A stretch of DNA of 64,000 nucleotides from assembly GCF_900111685.1 (NCBI RefSeq), contig NZ_FOHX01000019.1, positions 50,170-114,169 of the forward strand, given 5' to 3'. The DNA is from Nonomuraea wenchangensis. Its GTDB lineage: Bacteria; Actinomycetota; Actinomycetes; Streptosporangiales; Streptosporangiaceae. A model generated the notes under the pieces. That model saw only the letters and a program-made list of their open reading frames with translations, was not told the origin of the DNA and did not search any database. Positions within the stretch are counted from its first letter, which is position 1; each line of letters begins with the position of its first letter. Positions 50,985 to 60,551 of the stretch are shown in pieces. A program made the translations under genes and the position numbers.

Positions 50985-51102
50985 ACCTCCCACACTGGTA
51001 CCCCGAAAGCCGGACGAAAAGACCATGTCCCTAGAACGAATGATTTTTACCTCCCTCTCCTGGGGGAGGACCCGGGACTGACCGGGACGTTACGCTGCGC
51101 GG

Positions 51103-52659
51103 GTGTGGGGTTCCGGGCTGCGCGGGCGGATGGCGGCCTCGTACGTGCTGGTCACGACCACCGCCGTGTTCCTGGTCGAGGCCGTGATCGCGGCGACGTT
51201 CCTGATCCCGCAGGCCAACGCCTCCGACCTGGCGGCGGTGCTGCGGGAGCAGGCGTCGAGCGACGCGCAGCTGATCGGCCTGGAGGTGGCGAGGCTGAGC
51301 CCCGCCGCTCCGGTCCGCACCAGGCTCCCCGTTCCCGATGTCCCCGACGTTCCCGATATGCCGGACGTCCCCGACGTCCCGGGCGACGCCCTGAGAAGGG
51401 CCGGCGCGGACGGCCGTGAGCTGCTGCGGGCGGCCGTGGCGGCGGCCGGGAGCCGTACGCTCGCGGGCGGCGCGCGGCCGCACGCCGAGCCGGGCCTCGC
51501 CATGCTGGAGACCGTCGTGGACGTGAACGGCGTGATCCTGGCCGCCGGCGCCCCCCGCATCCACCCCGTGGGCAGCGAGCTGGACGTGCCGCTGCCACCG
51601 CTCGGCCGCGAGGACGCGGGCGACGGCCGCACCGTGACGGGGCGGGCCGTCTGGCACGTCAGCCCGGTCCTGCGCAAGGAGCCGGCCGGGCCGCTCGGCT
51701 TCGAGGTGATCGGGTACGTGCACGTCCAGGCCCCTGCCGACGCCGAGGTCGCGTCCGTCCCCGACCTCACGCCCATGATCGTCCCGACGCTGCTGGTGCT
51801 GGGCCTGGTGCTGCCGGTGGGGCTGGTGTTCGGGCTGCTGAGCACCCGGCGGCTGATCGGCCGCCTGCGCCGGCTGGCCGCGGTCACGACGGCGGTGGCG
51901 GCCGGCGACTTCCGCCCCCGGGTCGCGGTCTCCGGCTCGGACGAGGTGAGCACGCTGGAGCAGTCGTTCAACGTCATGACCGACCGGCTGGGCGCCGCGG
52001 TCGAGTCGGCCAGGCTCACCGCGCGTACCGAGGCCAGACAGGCCGAGCGCGGCCGGATCGCGCGGGAGCTGCACGACTCCATCTCCCAGGACCTGTTCTC
52101 GCTGAGCCTGCTGGCCGCGGGCATGCGCCGGGCGGCTCCCGAAGGGCTGCGCGGTCAGGCGGAGGCGATGGAGCGGACCTCCGCCCGCGCGATGCGCGAG
52201 ATGCAGGCGCTGCTGCTGGAGCTGCGGCCGGTGGCGCTGGAGGACGCCGGGCTGGTGCCCGCGCTGGAGGAGCTGTGCCGGGCGTACGAGACCAGGCTCG
52301 GCGTACGGGTCGAGGCGGTGCTGGAGGAGGTCGCGCTGGAGGCGGCGGCCGAGCACGCGGTGCTGCGGCTGGTCCAGGAGGCGCTGGGCAACGCGGTCAA
52401 GCACGCCGCCCCCTCCCGGGTGGAGGTACGGCTGGGCCGGGACGCGGACGGCGCGGTCACCGTCTCGGTGTCGGACGACGGCTCGGGCTTCGACCCGGCG
52501 GACGTGGCCGGGCGGCACGGGATGGGGCTGTCGCTGATGCGCGAGCGGGTGACGGAGCTCGGCGGCCGGCTCGACGTCCGCAGCGACGCGAACGGGACGA
52601 CGGTGACGGCGACGGTGACCGCGGCAGCGACCGCAATGGGGGCGGTGAGGCGCGCGTGA
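51103..52659 (+). CDS. Sensor histidine kinase (NarL/HisKA_3 type)
   Basis: A 518-residue membrane kinase. TM1 at residues 11-36, an outside domain of about 185 residues, TM2 at 224-246, HAMP at 247-300. The HisKA_3 phospho-acceptor is His324 (IARELHDSISQD) and the HATPase_c motifs are AVKHAAPSR and DDGSGFDP. The outside domain has a VPD repeat (PVPDVPDVPDMPDVPDVPG). The signal is unknown. It overlaps the response regulator gene by GTGA. Confidence 0.93.
   Translation: MWGSGLRGRMAASYVLVTTTAVFLVEAVIAATFLIPQANASDLAAVLREQASSDAQLIGLEVARLSPAAPVRTRLPVPDVPDVPDMPDVPDVPGDALRRAGADGRELLRAAVAAAGSRTLAGGARPHAEPGLAMLETVVDVNGVILAAGAPRIHPVGSELDVPLPPLGREDAGDGRTVTGRAVWHVSPVLRKEPAGPLGFEVIGYVHVQAPADAEVASVPDLTPMIVPTLLVLGLVLPVGLVFGLLSTRRLIGRLRRLAAVTTAVAAGDFRPRVAVSGSDEVSTLEQSFNVMTDRLGAAVESARLTARTEARQAERGRIARELHDSISQDLFSLSLLAAGMRRAAPEGLRGQAEAMERTSARAMREMQALLLELRPVALEDAGLVPALEELCRAYETRLGVRVEAVLEEVALEAAAEHAVLRLVQEALGNAVKHAAPSRVEVRLGRDADGAVTVSVSDDGSGFDPADVAGRHGMGLSLMRERVTELGGRLDVRSDANGTTVTATVTAAATAMGAVRRA
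51328..51384. repeat. In-frame 9-bp repeat in the sensor kinase
   Basis: Five to six copies of a unit like GTCCCCGAC encode Val-Pro-Asp repeats in the outside loop. Confidence 0.7.
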
Positions 52660-53312
52660 GCGTCCGGGTGCTGATCGTGGACGACCACGAGGTTGTCCGG
52701 CAGGGCCTGCGCTTCGTCCTGGAGCAAGAAGACGGGATCGAGGTCGTGGGCGAGGCGGGCGACGGCGAGGCCGCCCTGCGGGCCGTACGCGCCCTGCGGC
52801 CGGACGTGATGCTCCTCGACCTCGTCATGCCCGTCATGGACGGCCTGCGGGCGCTGCGGGCCCTCAGGGAGGCAGGCGACGGCCCGGCGCCCGCGGTCAT
52901 CGTGCTGACGTCCTTCCAGGAGGAGGACCGGGTGGTGGAGGCGGTGCGGCTCGGCGCGCTGTCGTTCCTGTCGAAGACGAGCGCGGTGGACCGGGTGGTC
53001 GAGGCGGTCCGCGCGGCGGCCCACGGCGGCAGCGTGCTGGAGCCGGGCATCGCGGCGCTGCTGGTCCGCCAGGTGCGGCGCGCCGAGCGTCCCCGCCCGC
53101 TCGACACGCTCACGCCTCGGGAGCGGGACGTGCTGGCCGCGCTGGCCCGTGGCCGCTCGAACGCCGAGATCGCCCGCGACCTCCGCATGGGGAGGGAGAC
53201 GGTCAAGTCGCATGTCAGCAGCGTCCTCGCCAAGCTCGGCGTGTCGGACCGCACCCAGGCCGCCATATACGCCCTCCAGCAGGGGCTCGTGCCGCTCGAC
53301 GAGGCTCTTTGA
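52656..53312 (+). CDS. NarL/FixJ-type response regulator
   Basis: A 218-residue regulator. Receiver domain 1-120 with the phospho-acceptor Asp55 (MLLDLVMP), Asp9/Asp10 and Lys in FLSKTSA. LuxR-type HTH at about 150-210 (LTPRERDVLAALARGRSNAE, RETVKSHVSSVLAKLGVSDR). GTG start overlapping the kinase stop. Confidence 0.94.
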   Translation: MSVRVLIVDDHEVVRQGLRFVLEQEDGIEVVGEAGDGEAALRAVRALRPDVMLLDLVMPVMDGLRALRALREAGDGPAPAVIVLTSFQEEDRVVEAVRLGALSFLSKTSAVDRVVEAVRAAAHGGSVLEPGIAALLVRQVRRAERPRPLDTLTPRERDVLAALARGRSNAEIARDLRMGRETVKSHVSSVLAKLGVSDRTQAAIYALQQGLVPLDEAL

Positions 53313-53460
53313 CGGCCCGGCGGGGAGCCCGGCGGCGGTCCTCGGGAGGCGTGACCGCTAGACTCGGCCGGCCGCCCGGTGACAGCCCCGTCCCTTCTAG
53401 GGAAGGGCGGGCGCGGCGGGCAGGGCCCCGTGGAGCAGGACCGGGACACGCGAGCGAAAT

Positions 53461-53488
53461 TTCGTTCATTTTGCTGTCTTGTTAAAAT
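53461..53488 (+). promoter_or_regulatory. aceE: Possible aceE promoter
   Basis: TTCGTT (53461-53466), 16 bp, TAAAAT (53483-53488) in an AT-rich island 180 bp before aceE. 53313-53669 has no gene; apart from this and the palindrome at 53552 I see only weak hairpins. Confidence 0.35.
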
Positions 53489-53551
53489 GCTCCTGGGATG
53501 TAACCTTTGACTGCGAATCGTCCTACCATCGGTGGTCTAGGCCATCTGAGA

Positions 53552-53569
53552 GTCCCTGCCAGCAGGGAC
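53552..53569 (+). promoter_or_regulatory. 18-bp palindrome in the aceE leader
   Basis: GTCCCTGC-CA-GCAGGGAC, perfect. The 2-base centre is too tight for a good RNA hairpin, so an operator for a dimeric regulator of pyruvate dehydrogenase is more likely. About 100 bp before the start codon. Confidence 0.5.
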
Positions 53570-53669
53570 ACGCTGGTTACCGGCCAGTAGAGATGCGTTT
53601 TCTACGGCTAGAGACCAGGATGGAAGACGACCAGACCAGACATCAGTCATTCTCGGAAGGCGAGACCCA

Positions 53670-56417
53670 GTGGCTTCCGGACGCCAGCGATTCTCGATCA
53701 TCAGCGACGGCCTACCCAGCCAGCTGCCTGATGTCGACCCCAGTGAGACCAATGAGTGGCTCGAGTCTCTCGACAACGTCGTCAAGACCGAAGGCCGCAC
53801 CAGAGCCCGCTACCTGATGCTGCGCATGCTGGAGCGGGCCCGCGAGCACCAGGTCGGCGTGCCGGGCCTGCGGAGCACCGACTACATCAACACGATCCCG
53901 CCGGAGCGCGAGCCCTGGTTCCCGGGTGACGAGCACGTCGAGCGCCGCATCCGCGCCTACATCCGCTGGAACGCGGCGGTCATGGTGTCCCGGGCCAACG
54001 CCCGCACCAACGTCGGCGGTCACATCGCGACCTACGCCTCCGCCGCGTCGCTCTACGAGGTGGGCTTCAACCACTTCTTCCGCGGCAAGGACCACGGCGA
54101 GTCGGGCGACCAGGTCTTCTTCCAGGGACACGCCGCGCCGGGCATCTACGCCCGCGCCTTCCTGGAGGGCCGGCTCAACGAGGCGCAGCTCGACGCGTTC
54201 CGCCAGGAGCTCTCGCACGGTTTCCACGGCCTGCCCTCCTACCCGCACCCGCGGCTCATGCCGGACTTCTGGGAGTTCCCGACGGTCTCCATGGGCCTCG
54301 GCCCGATCGGCGCGATCTACCAGGCGCGGTTCAACCGCTACCTGCTCAACCGCCAGATCAAGGACACCAGCCGCAGCCACGTGTGGGCGTTCCTCGGCGA
54401 CGGCGAGATGGACGAGCCCGAGTCGCTCGGCGCCATCGGCGTGGCCGCCCGCGAGGAGCTGGACAACCTCACGTTCGTCATCAACTGCAACCTGCAGCGG
54501 CTCGACGGCCCCGTACGCGGCAACGGCAAGATCATCCAGGAGCTGGAGTCCTACTTCCGCGGCGCCGGCTGGAACGTCATCAAGGTCGTCTGGGGCCGCG
54601 ACTGGGACCCGCTGCTCGCCGCCGACGTCGACGGCGTGCTGGTCAACCAGATGAACACCACGCCCGACGGGCAGTTCCAGACCTACTCGGTCGAGTCCGG
54701 CGCCTACATCCGCGAGAACTTCTTCGGCTCCGACCCGCGCCTGCGCAAGATGGCCGAGCACCTGTCCGACGACGAGATCCGCAAGCTGTCGCGCGGCGGC
54801 CACGACTACCGCAAGGTCTACGCGGCCTTCAAGGCGGCCCGCGAGCACGTCGGCCAGCCGACCGTGATCCTCGCCCAGACCATCAAGGGCTGGACCCTCG
54901 GCAAGGACTTCGAGGCGCGCAACGCCACGCACCAGATGAAGAAGCTCACCAAGGCCGAGCTCAAGGAGTTCAGGGACCGGCTCTACCTGCCGATCCCCGA
55001 CTCGGCGCTGGAAGGCGACCTGCCGCCCTACTTCCACCCGGGCGAGAACGACGCCGAGATCCAGTACATGAAGGAGCGCCGGGCCGCGCTCGGCGGCGTG
55101 CTGCCCAAGCGGGTCCAGCGGGCCAAGCCGATCAAGCTGCCGGGCGACGAGGTCTACAAGAGCTTCGGCAAGGGCTCGGGCAAGCAGCAGGTGGCCACCA
55201 CCATGGCCTTCGTCCGCCTGCTCAAGGACCTCATGCGCGACAAGGAGATCGGCCACCGGTTCGTGCCGATCATCCCCGACGAGGCTCGCACGTTCGGCAT
55301 GGACGCCATGTTCCCGTCGGCGAAGATCTACTCGCCGCACGGCCAGACGTACGAGGCCGTCGACCGGGAGCTGCTGCTGTCGTACAAGGAGGCCGTGCAG
55401 GGCCAGATCCTGCACGAGGGCATCAGCGAGTCGGGCTCGATGGCCTCGGCGATCGCCGCCGGCACCTCGTACGCCACGCACGGCGAGCACATGATCCCGA
55501 TCTACATCTTCTACTCGATGTTCGGCTGGCAGCGCACCGGCGACCAGATGTGGCAGATGGCCGACCAGCTGACCCGCGGCTTCCTGCTGGGCGCCACGGC
55601 CGGCCGCACCACGCTCAACGGCGAGGGCCTGCAGCACGAGGACGGCCACACGCCGCTCATCGCCTCCACCAACCCGGCCGCGGTCTCCTACGACCCGTCC
55701 TGGGCGTTCGAGGTGGCCCACATCGTCAAGGACGGCCTGCGGCGCATGTACGGCGACCAGCAGGAGAACGTCTTCTACTACCTGACCGTCTACAACGAGC
55801 CCTACCTGCAGCCCGCCGAGCCGGCGAACCTCGACGTGCAGGCCCTGCTCAAGGGCCTCTACAAGTTCGCCGACGGGCCGCAGACGCAGGGACCGAAGGC
55901 CAACATCCTGTCCTCGGGCGTCGCGGGCCCGTGGGCGATGGAGGCGCAGCGCCTGCTCGCCGAGGACTGGGGCGTCTCCGCCGACGTGTGGTCGGCCACG
56001 TCCTGGTCGGAGCTGCGCCGCGAGGCGCTGGCCTGCGAGGAGCACAACCTGCTCAACCCGGAGGCCGAGCAGCGCGTCCCCTACGTCACCCAGGCGCTGT
56101 CCGGCGCCCAGGGGCCGTTCGTGGGCGTCAGCGACTACATGAAGGCCGTCCAGGACCAGATCGCGCAGTGGGTGCCGGGTGACTGGTCCTCGCTGGGCAC
56201 CGACGGGTTCGGCCTGTCCGACACGCGCTCGGCGCTGCGCCGCCACTTCCACGTGGACGCGGCCTCGATCACGCTGGCGGTGCTGACCCAGCTCGTACGC
56301 CGCAAGGAGCTCGACGCCGAGGTGCTGCGCGAGGCCATCGCCCGCTACCACCTCAAGAACGGCGTCACCGAGGCCGGCGGCGCGGAGAGCAACGACACCC
56401 AGTCGATGGGCGTCTGA
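53670..56417 (+). CDS. aceE: Pyruvate dehydrogenase E1 component, homodimeric
   Basis: A 915-residue thiamine-diphosphate enzyme that decarboxylates pyruvate and acetylates E2 lipoyl groups. The ThDP motif is GDGEMDEPES followed by FVINCNLQRLDGPVRGNGK. The transketolase pyrimidine domain (EGISESGSMASAIAAGTSYA) and the C-terminal domain follow. Length matches AceE of actinobacteria and E. coli (about 890-930). GTG start with a GGAAGG-type site some 12 bases upstream. E2 and E3 are not in the window. Confidence 0.97.
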   Translation: MASGRQRFSIISDGLPSQLPDVDPSETNEWLESLDNVVKTEGRTRARYLMLRMLERAREHQVGVPGLRSTDYINTIPPEREPWFPGDEHVERRIRAYIRWNAAVMVSRANARTNVGGHIATYASAASLYEVGFNHFFRGKDHGESGDQVFFQGHAAPGIYARAFLEGRLNEAQLDAFRQELSHGFHGLPSYPHPRLMPDFWEFPTVSMGLGPIGAIYQARFNRYLLNRQIKDTSRSHVWAFLGDGEMDEPESLGAIGVAAREELDNLTFVINCNLQRLDGPVRGNGKIIQELESYFRGAGWNVIKVVWGRDWDPLLAADVDGVLVNQMNTTPDGQFQTYSVESGAYIRENFFGSDPRLRKMAEHLSDDEIRKLSRGGHDYRKVYAAFKAAREHVGQPTVILAQTIKGWTLGKDFEARNATHQMKKLTKAELKEFRDRLYLPIPDSALEGDLPPYFHPGENDAEIQYMKERRAALGGVLPKRVQRAKPIKLPGDEVYKSFGKGSGKQQVATTMAFVRLLKDLMRDKEIGHRFVPIIPDEARTFGMDAMFPSAKIYSPHGQTYEAVDRELLLSYKEAVQGQILHEGISESGSMASAIAAGTSYATHGEHMIPIYIFYSMFGWQRTGDQMWQMADQLTRGFLLGATAGRTTLNGEGLQHEDGHTPLIASTNPAAVSYDPSWAFEVAHIVKDGLRRMYGDQQENVFYYLTVYNEPYLQPAEPANLDVQALLKGLYKFADGPQTQGPKANILSSGVAGPWAMEAQRLLAEDWGVSADVWSATSWSELRREALACEEHNLLNPEAEQRVPYVTQALSGAQGPFVGVSDYMKAVQDQIAQWVPGDWSSLGTDGFGLSDTRSALRRHFHVDAASITLAVLTQLVRRKELDAEVLREAIARYHLKNGVTEAGGAESNDTQSMGV

Positions 56418-56428
56418 CACATCCATCA

Positions 56429-56464
56429 GGGACGCTCCCGCGAATCTCCTCGCGGGAGCGTCCC
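56429..56464 (+). terminator. aceE terminator
   Basis: GGGACGCTCCCGCG (56429-56442), an 8-base loop, CGCGGGAGCGTCCC (56451-56464): a perfect 14-bp stem 12 bp after the stop codon. Confidence 0.8.
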
Positions 56465-56591
56465 CGTGTTCGGGGGACGGACGGGTGAGGCGGCGCGTTA
56501 GGAGGGGTACGGGCCGCCTCACCCACGTTTGGTGCGAGGTCACGTATTGTGGGCAGTCTTCCCCCGGAGTTGACGAGGGGAAGTTTGTGCC

Positions 56592-58097
56592 ATGCGAGGT
56601 GTCCTAGCCGTCGCGCTGCTCGTCGGGGCCGCCGGTTGTTCCGCTGTTCCGGCCGAGCCCGTCGCGCAGTCCGTCCCAGGGCCCCAAGCCGGCGCCGGCC
56701 AGGTCGAGTGGGGCCCGTGCACCGACATCAAGCGCCCTGACGGCGAGCCGCCGGCCCGCCAGGACAGCTCGGTGCGGTGCGGCAAGCTCACGGTGCCGCT
56801 CGACTACGACAAGCCCGACGGCGAGAAGATCGACCTGGCGCTGATCAAGATGCCGGCCACGGGGCAGCGGCTCGGCTCGATGGTGTTCAACTTCGGCGGC
56901 CCCGGGGCCTCCGGCGTGGACACCCTGGACCAGGCGGGCAAGGCCCTCGCCCCGCTGCGCACCCGCTACGACCTGGTCAGCTTCGACCCGCGCGGCGTCG
57001 AGCGCAGCTCCGGCGTGCGGTGCGGCAACGGCGCCGAGATGGACCGGTTCACCGCCCTCGACACGCTCCCGCCCGACGACCGGACGCACCGCGAGGGCGA
57101 GCAGATGAACAAGCAGTTCGCCGCGCTGTGCCAGAAGAACTCCGGCAAGATCCTGCCCTACGTCGGCACCGTGAACGCCGCCCGCGACATGGACCGCATC
57201 CGCGCCGCCGTCGGCGACCCGAAGCTCAACTACGTCGGCATGTCGTACGGCACCCAGCTCGGCGCCGTCTACGCCACGCTGTTCCCCAAGAACGTGGGCC
57301 GCATGGTGCTGGACGCGCCGCTCGACCCGACGATCACCTTCGAGCAGCGCACGGTCGCCCAGACCCGCGGCTTCCAGCACGCCTACGACAGCTTCCTGCG
57401 GGCCTGCGTGAAGGACGGCTCGTGCGCGGTCGGCAAGGACGTCCCGACGGCCAACACCAACGTCGAGAACCTGATGAACGAGCTGACCGCCAAACCCCTC
57501 AAGGTCAGGGACCGCGAGCTCACCCAGGGGCTCGCCTCGACGGGCGTGGCGGCCGCGCTGTACTCCGAGCTGACCTGGCCGTTCCTGGAGCAGGCGCTCG
57601 GCGAGGCGCTCCAGGGCCACGGCGAGGCGCTGCTCTACCTGGCCGACACCTACACCGGGCGGTCCACGGACGGCAGCTACTCGACGCAGATGACCAGCTT
57701 CCCCGCCATCACCTGCGTGGACACCGCCGAACGGCCGAGCGAGACCGACCTGCGGCGCACCGAGCAGCAGGCGCTTCAGATCTCGCCGCTGTTCGGCAGC
57801 GAGGGCTCCGGCGGGCTGTGCCGGGTGTGGCCGGTCAAGGGCAGCGACCAGGCGCGGCACGTGAACGCGACCGGCTCCGCGCCGATCGTGGTGATCGGCG
57901 GCAAGGGCGATCCGGCCACGCCGTACGAGTGGGCGCCCAAGCTGACGGCCCAGCTCAAGACCGCGACGCTGGTGACGTACGAAGGCGAGGGGCACGGCGC
58001 CTACCTGTCGGGCAGCAAGTGCGTCCGGGGGCTCGTGGACAGTTACCTCATCAACGGGAAAGTGCCGCAGAAGGGCGCCACCTGCCCGGCGGCCTAG
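56592..58097 (+). CDS. Secreted alpha/beta-hydrolase (tripeptidyl aminopeptidase-like)
   Basis: A 501-residue exported protein; the N-terminal signal ends in GAAGC (Cys16), a lipobox-like site. The hydrolase core has FGGPGASG (oxyanion), LVSFDPRGV, and the nucleophile GMSYGT (Ser218). The C-terminal TAP-like region has GKGDPATPYEWA (Asp) and GEGHGAY (His). It belongs to the SlpD/SlpE/Tap family that removes tripeptides outside the cell. Confidence 0.9.
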   Translation: MRGVLAVALLVGAAGCSAVPAEPVAQSVPGPQAGAGQVEWGPCTDIKRPDGEPPARQDSSVRCGKLTVPLDYDKPDGEKIDLALIKMPATGQRLGSMVFNFGGPGASGVDTLDQAGKALAPLRTRYDLVSFDPRGVERSSGVRCGNGAEMDRFTALDTLPPDDRTHREGEQMNKQFAALCQKNSGKILPYVGTVNAARDMDRIRAAVGDPKLNYVGMSYGTQLGAVYATLFPKNVGRMVLDAPLDPTITFEQRTVAQTRGFQHAYDSFLRACVKDGSCAVGKDVPTANTNVENLMNELTAKPLKVRDRELTQGLASTGVAAALYSELTWPFLEQALGEALQGHGEALLYLADTYTGRSTDGSYSTQMTSFPAITCVDTAERPSETDLRRTEQQALQISPLFGSEGSGGLCRVWPVKGSDQARHVNATGSAPIVVIGGKGDPATPYEWAPKLTAQLKTATLVTYEGEGHGAYLSGSKCVRGLVDSYLINGKVPQKGATCPAA

Positions 58098-58106
58098 TCT
58101 GGTCCG

Positions 58107-58880
58107 GTGAACTACGAGCCGCAGATCGAGCAGGAGACCGAACGCCTGGCGGAGCTGGCGGAGCTCGCGGGCGACCTGTCCGCGCCCGTGCCCTCCTGCC
58201 CCGGGTGGACGATGGCCGAGCTGGTCACGCACGTCGGCCAGACGCACCGCTGGGCGGTGCACGTGCTGCGCGAGCGGGTGCAGGAGCGCATCTGGTCGCG
58301 CCAGGTGCCGAGCGGGCTGCCCGAGGGGCGCGACGGGGACGCCGGATGGCTGCGCGCCGGGGCGGCCGAGCTGGTGCGCACGCTGCGCGAGACCGACCCC
58401 GACCTGCCGGTCTGGACCTGGGGCCCGGACCGGCGGGCGGCCTGGTGGCCGCGGCGGATGGCGTACGAGCTGGTCGTGCACCGGGTCGACGCCGAGCTCG
58501 CGCTCGGCATCGACCCGGTGGTCCCGGCGGCGACCGCCGCGGACGGCATAGAGGAGTTCCTGCACAACCTGCCGTCCGCGGTGTGGGTCACCCGGCGGCT
58601 GGCGGAGCTCGGCGTGGAGGGGGCCACGATCCACCTCCATGCCACCGATCCCGCCGACGCCGCACCCGTCCCCGGGGGCGTCCGGGGCGAGTGGACGATC
58701 ACGCAGGGCCCCGAAGGGCGCGTCGAGTGGACGCGCGGCCACGCCAAGGGCGACGTCGGCGTACGGGGCCCGGCCGCGGACCTGCTCCTGCTGCTCTACG
58801 GCCGCCGCTCGCCCGACGCCCTCACGGTCCACGGCGACAGCGACCTCCTGACCCGCTGGCTCACCACCGCGGCCTTCTGA
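58107..58880 (+). CDS. Maleylpyruvate isomerase-family mycothiol-dependent enzyme
   Basis: A 257-residue DinB-fold protein. SCPGWTMAELVTHVGQTHRW carries the conserved His near the metal site, RMAYELVVHRVDAELALG carries His and Asp; the C-terminal part is the MDMPI_C-type domain. Members use mycothiol as cofactor; the actual reaction here is unknown. GTG start nine bases after the previous stop, so probably co-transcribed with the peptidase gene. Confidence 0.85.
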   Translation: MNYEPQIEQETERLAELAELAGDLSAPVPSCPGWTMAELVTHVGQTHRWAVHVLRERVQERIWSRQVPSGLPEGRDGDAGWLRAGAAELVRTLRETDPDLPVWTWGPDRRAAWWPRRMAYELVVHRVDAELALGIDPVVPAATAADGIEEFLHNLPSAVWVTRRLAELGVEGATIHLHATDPADAAPVPGGVRGEWTITQGPEGRVEWTRGHAKGDVGVRGPAADLLLLLYGRRSPDALTVHGDSDLLTRWLTTAAF

Positions 58881-58938
58881 CCCCGCTCTGCCGGCCCTGG
58901 GCCGTCGGAGCAGGGTCGCCGTCGGAGCCGGGTCAGGG

Positions 58939-58981
58939 CCCTGGACGCGCCGCCGCTCGGCGATCGGCGGCGTGTCCAGGG
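58939..58981. terminator. 17-bp stem-loop between convergent genes
   Basis: Arms 58939-58955 and 58965-58981 pair over 17 bp with one G-T, 9-base loop. No T-run. The remaining 58881-59108 is GC-rich without a gene. Confidence 0.6.
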
Positions 58982-59108
58982 CGCGGGGTGACTCCGCGCC
59001 GCCCGCGAACCCCTCGTCGTGAGCCCTGAGGGGTAGGGCGGGCACGCGCGGCCCCATGGCGGCCGGGATCGGCGGGGAAGGTGCTTCCCCCGGCCGGCGC
59101 ACGGGTGG

Positions 59109-59471
59109 TCACCTGCGGTGGAAGATCCCGAAGAGGCTGCCCGAGGTGTCCTGGAGGTAGGCGAAGTCGGTGCCCGGCCCGTCGCCGACGACCTTGGTGA
59201 TCACCTTGCCGCCGAGCGCCTCGGTGCGCGCGCAGGTCTCCTCCACGTCGGCCACCTGGACGTGGAAGACCGCGTGGTCGGGGAACTCTCCCTTGGTGTT
59301 GAAGAGCCCGCCCGCCGGCTCCCCGCCGCCCGCATAGCCGATCATGCGGTAGTCCATCGGCCCGCCGCCGTCGCCGTCGGCGAACGTCCAGCCGAACAGG
59401 CCACCGTAGAACCGCTGGGCGCCTTCGGGGTCGCCGGTCGCGACCTCGAACCAGGTCACCGTGTTGTCCAT
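59109..59471 (-). CDS. VOC (glyoxalase/bleomycin resistance-like) protein
   Basis: A 120-residue VOC protein: VTWFEVATGDPEGAQRFYGG, FGWTFADGDGG, AVFHVQVADVEETCARTEAL, GGKVITKV and DTSGSLFGIFH form the two beta-alpha-beta-beta-beta units. Substrate unknown. ATG at 59471 sits well behind GAGGGAG. It follows a WYL regulator gene in the same direction, a common pairing. Confidence 0.85.
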   Translation of the reverse strand: MDNTVTWFEVATGDPEGAQRFYGGLFGWTFADGDGGGPMDYRMIGYAGGGEPAGGLFNTKGEFPDHAVFHVQVADVEETCARTEALGGKVITKVVGDGPGTDFAYLQDTSGSLFGIFHRR

Positions 59472-59568
59472 CGCCATCTCCCTCTTTCTCGAACAAGACA
59501 ACGATCCACCCGTTGGGCGACAACCCTATGTCGGTGTTTCCTCTTGACTTTTCGAACATCTGCGTGAC

Positions 59569-60297
59569 CTAGTCGAGGAGCGTCCCGTGCACGATCATCT
59601 CCGGGACGTCGGTGGCGAAGCCCTCAAGCGGCCGCTCGGGGCAGCGCTCGGCGGTGACGGTCGCGGCGGCGATGCGGTCGAGCCGGAAGACGCGTACGTC
59701 GTCGCGGAGCCGGCACCAGGCCACGAGATACCAGAACCCGCCGCGCCCGCCGAGGAAGACGCCGGGCTCGACGTCGCGCGAGGTGAGCGCGCCCTTGGCG
59801 TCTGCGTAGTCGAGCCGCAGCACCCGCCGCCGCAGCAGCGCCTCCTCGATGGCGCGCGAGACGTGCTCGGCGCCGAGCGGCTTGGCCTCCTCGCCGCTCT
59901 CGCCGGGACGGCGGACGAGCTGCACCCGGCGGGCCAGCTCGCGGGCCAGCTCACCCTCCGGCCCCGGCATGGCGGCGACGACCTTGCGTAAGGCGCTGTG
60001 GGCGTGGCGGCCGAACGGCTGATCGCCCGCCTGGCTGAGCGCCACCGCGATGGCCACGGCCTCGGCCGGGCTGAAGTTGAGCGGGGGCAGGGACATCTTC
60101 TTGTCGATGGCGTAGCCGCCCTTGCGGCCCGGCTCGGCGTAGATGGGGACGCCCGACTCCTGGAGCGCCGTGATGTCGCGCTCGATCGTGCGCACGCTGA
60201 CCTCGAACCGCTCGGCGAGCGCGCGGGCGGAGCGGCAGCGGGGCGCGATGGCGCGCAGGTCCTCGACGAGCGCGTAGAGCCGGTCGGTACGATTCAC
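59569..60297 (-). CDS. YafY-type HTH/WYL-domain regulator
   Basis: A 242-residue regulator. Winged HTH at 5-65 (ARALAERFEVSVRTIERDIT, GGYAIDKK), then a WYL domain (about 135-215: LRLDYADAKGALTSRDVEPG, FWYLVAWCRLRDDVRVFRLD) that binds small ligands or nucleic acid. GTG at 60297 gives the family start VNRTDRLYALVEDLR. Likely controls the VOC gene downstream. Confidence 0.88.
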   Translation of the reverse strand: MNRTDRLYALVEDLRAIAPRCRSARALAERFEVSVRTIERDITALQESGVPIYAEPGRKGGYAIDKKMSLPPLNFSPAEAVAIAVALSQAGDQPFGRHAHSALRKVVAAMPGPEGELARELARRVQLVRRPGESGEEAKPLGAEHVSRAIEEALLRRRVLRLDYADAKGALTSRDVEPGVFLGGRGGFWYLVAWCRLRDDVRVFRLDRIAAATVTAERCPERPLEGFATDVPEMIVHGTLLD

Positions 60298-60551
60298 AGC
60301 CGTGACGCTACGTGCCGCCACCGACAATCGCGGCCCGCGGCGCTCCCTCGCCACAGCCTCCTGTCCGCCCGGCCATGATGTTGTCACCGCACCGGCCACC
60401 GTTTCGGGCCTTCGGAGGTGCTTCCCGGCCCGGACGGCTTTCCGATCGAGCAAAATCCGGCGAATCCCGACCACCCACCTCCGAGCCACAGGGTGACATG
60501 TCGATAACGGGGAGTTATCAACCGCCCGGGGCGAGGAGTAGCGTCCAGGCC

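Noticed and set aside
53712..56543. Long minus-strand reading frame opposite aceE
   Set aside because: Antisense shadow; the plus strand encodes complete AceE.
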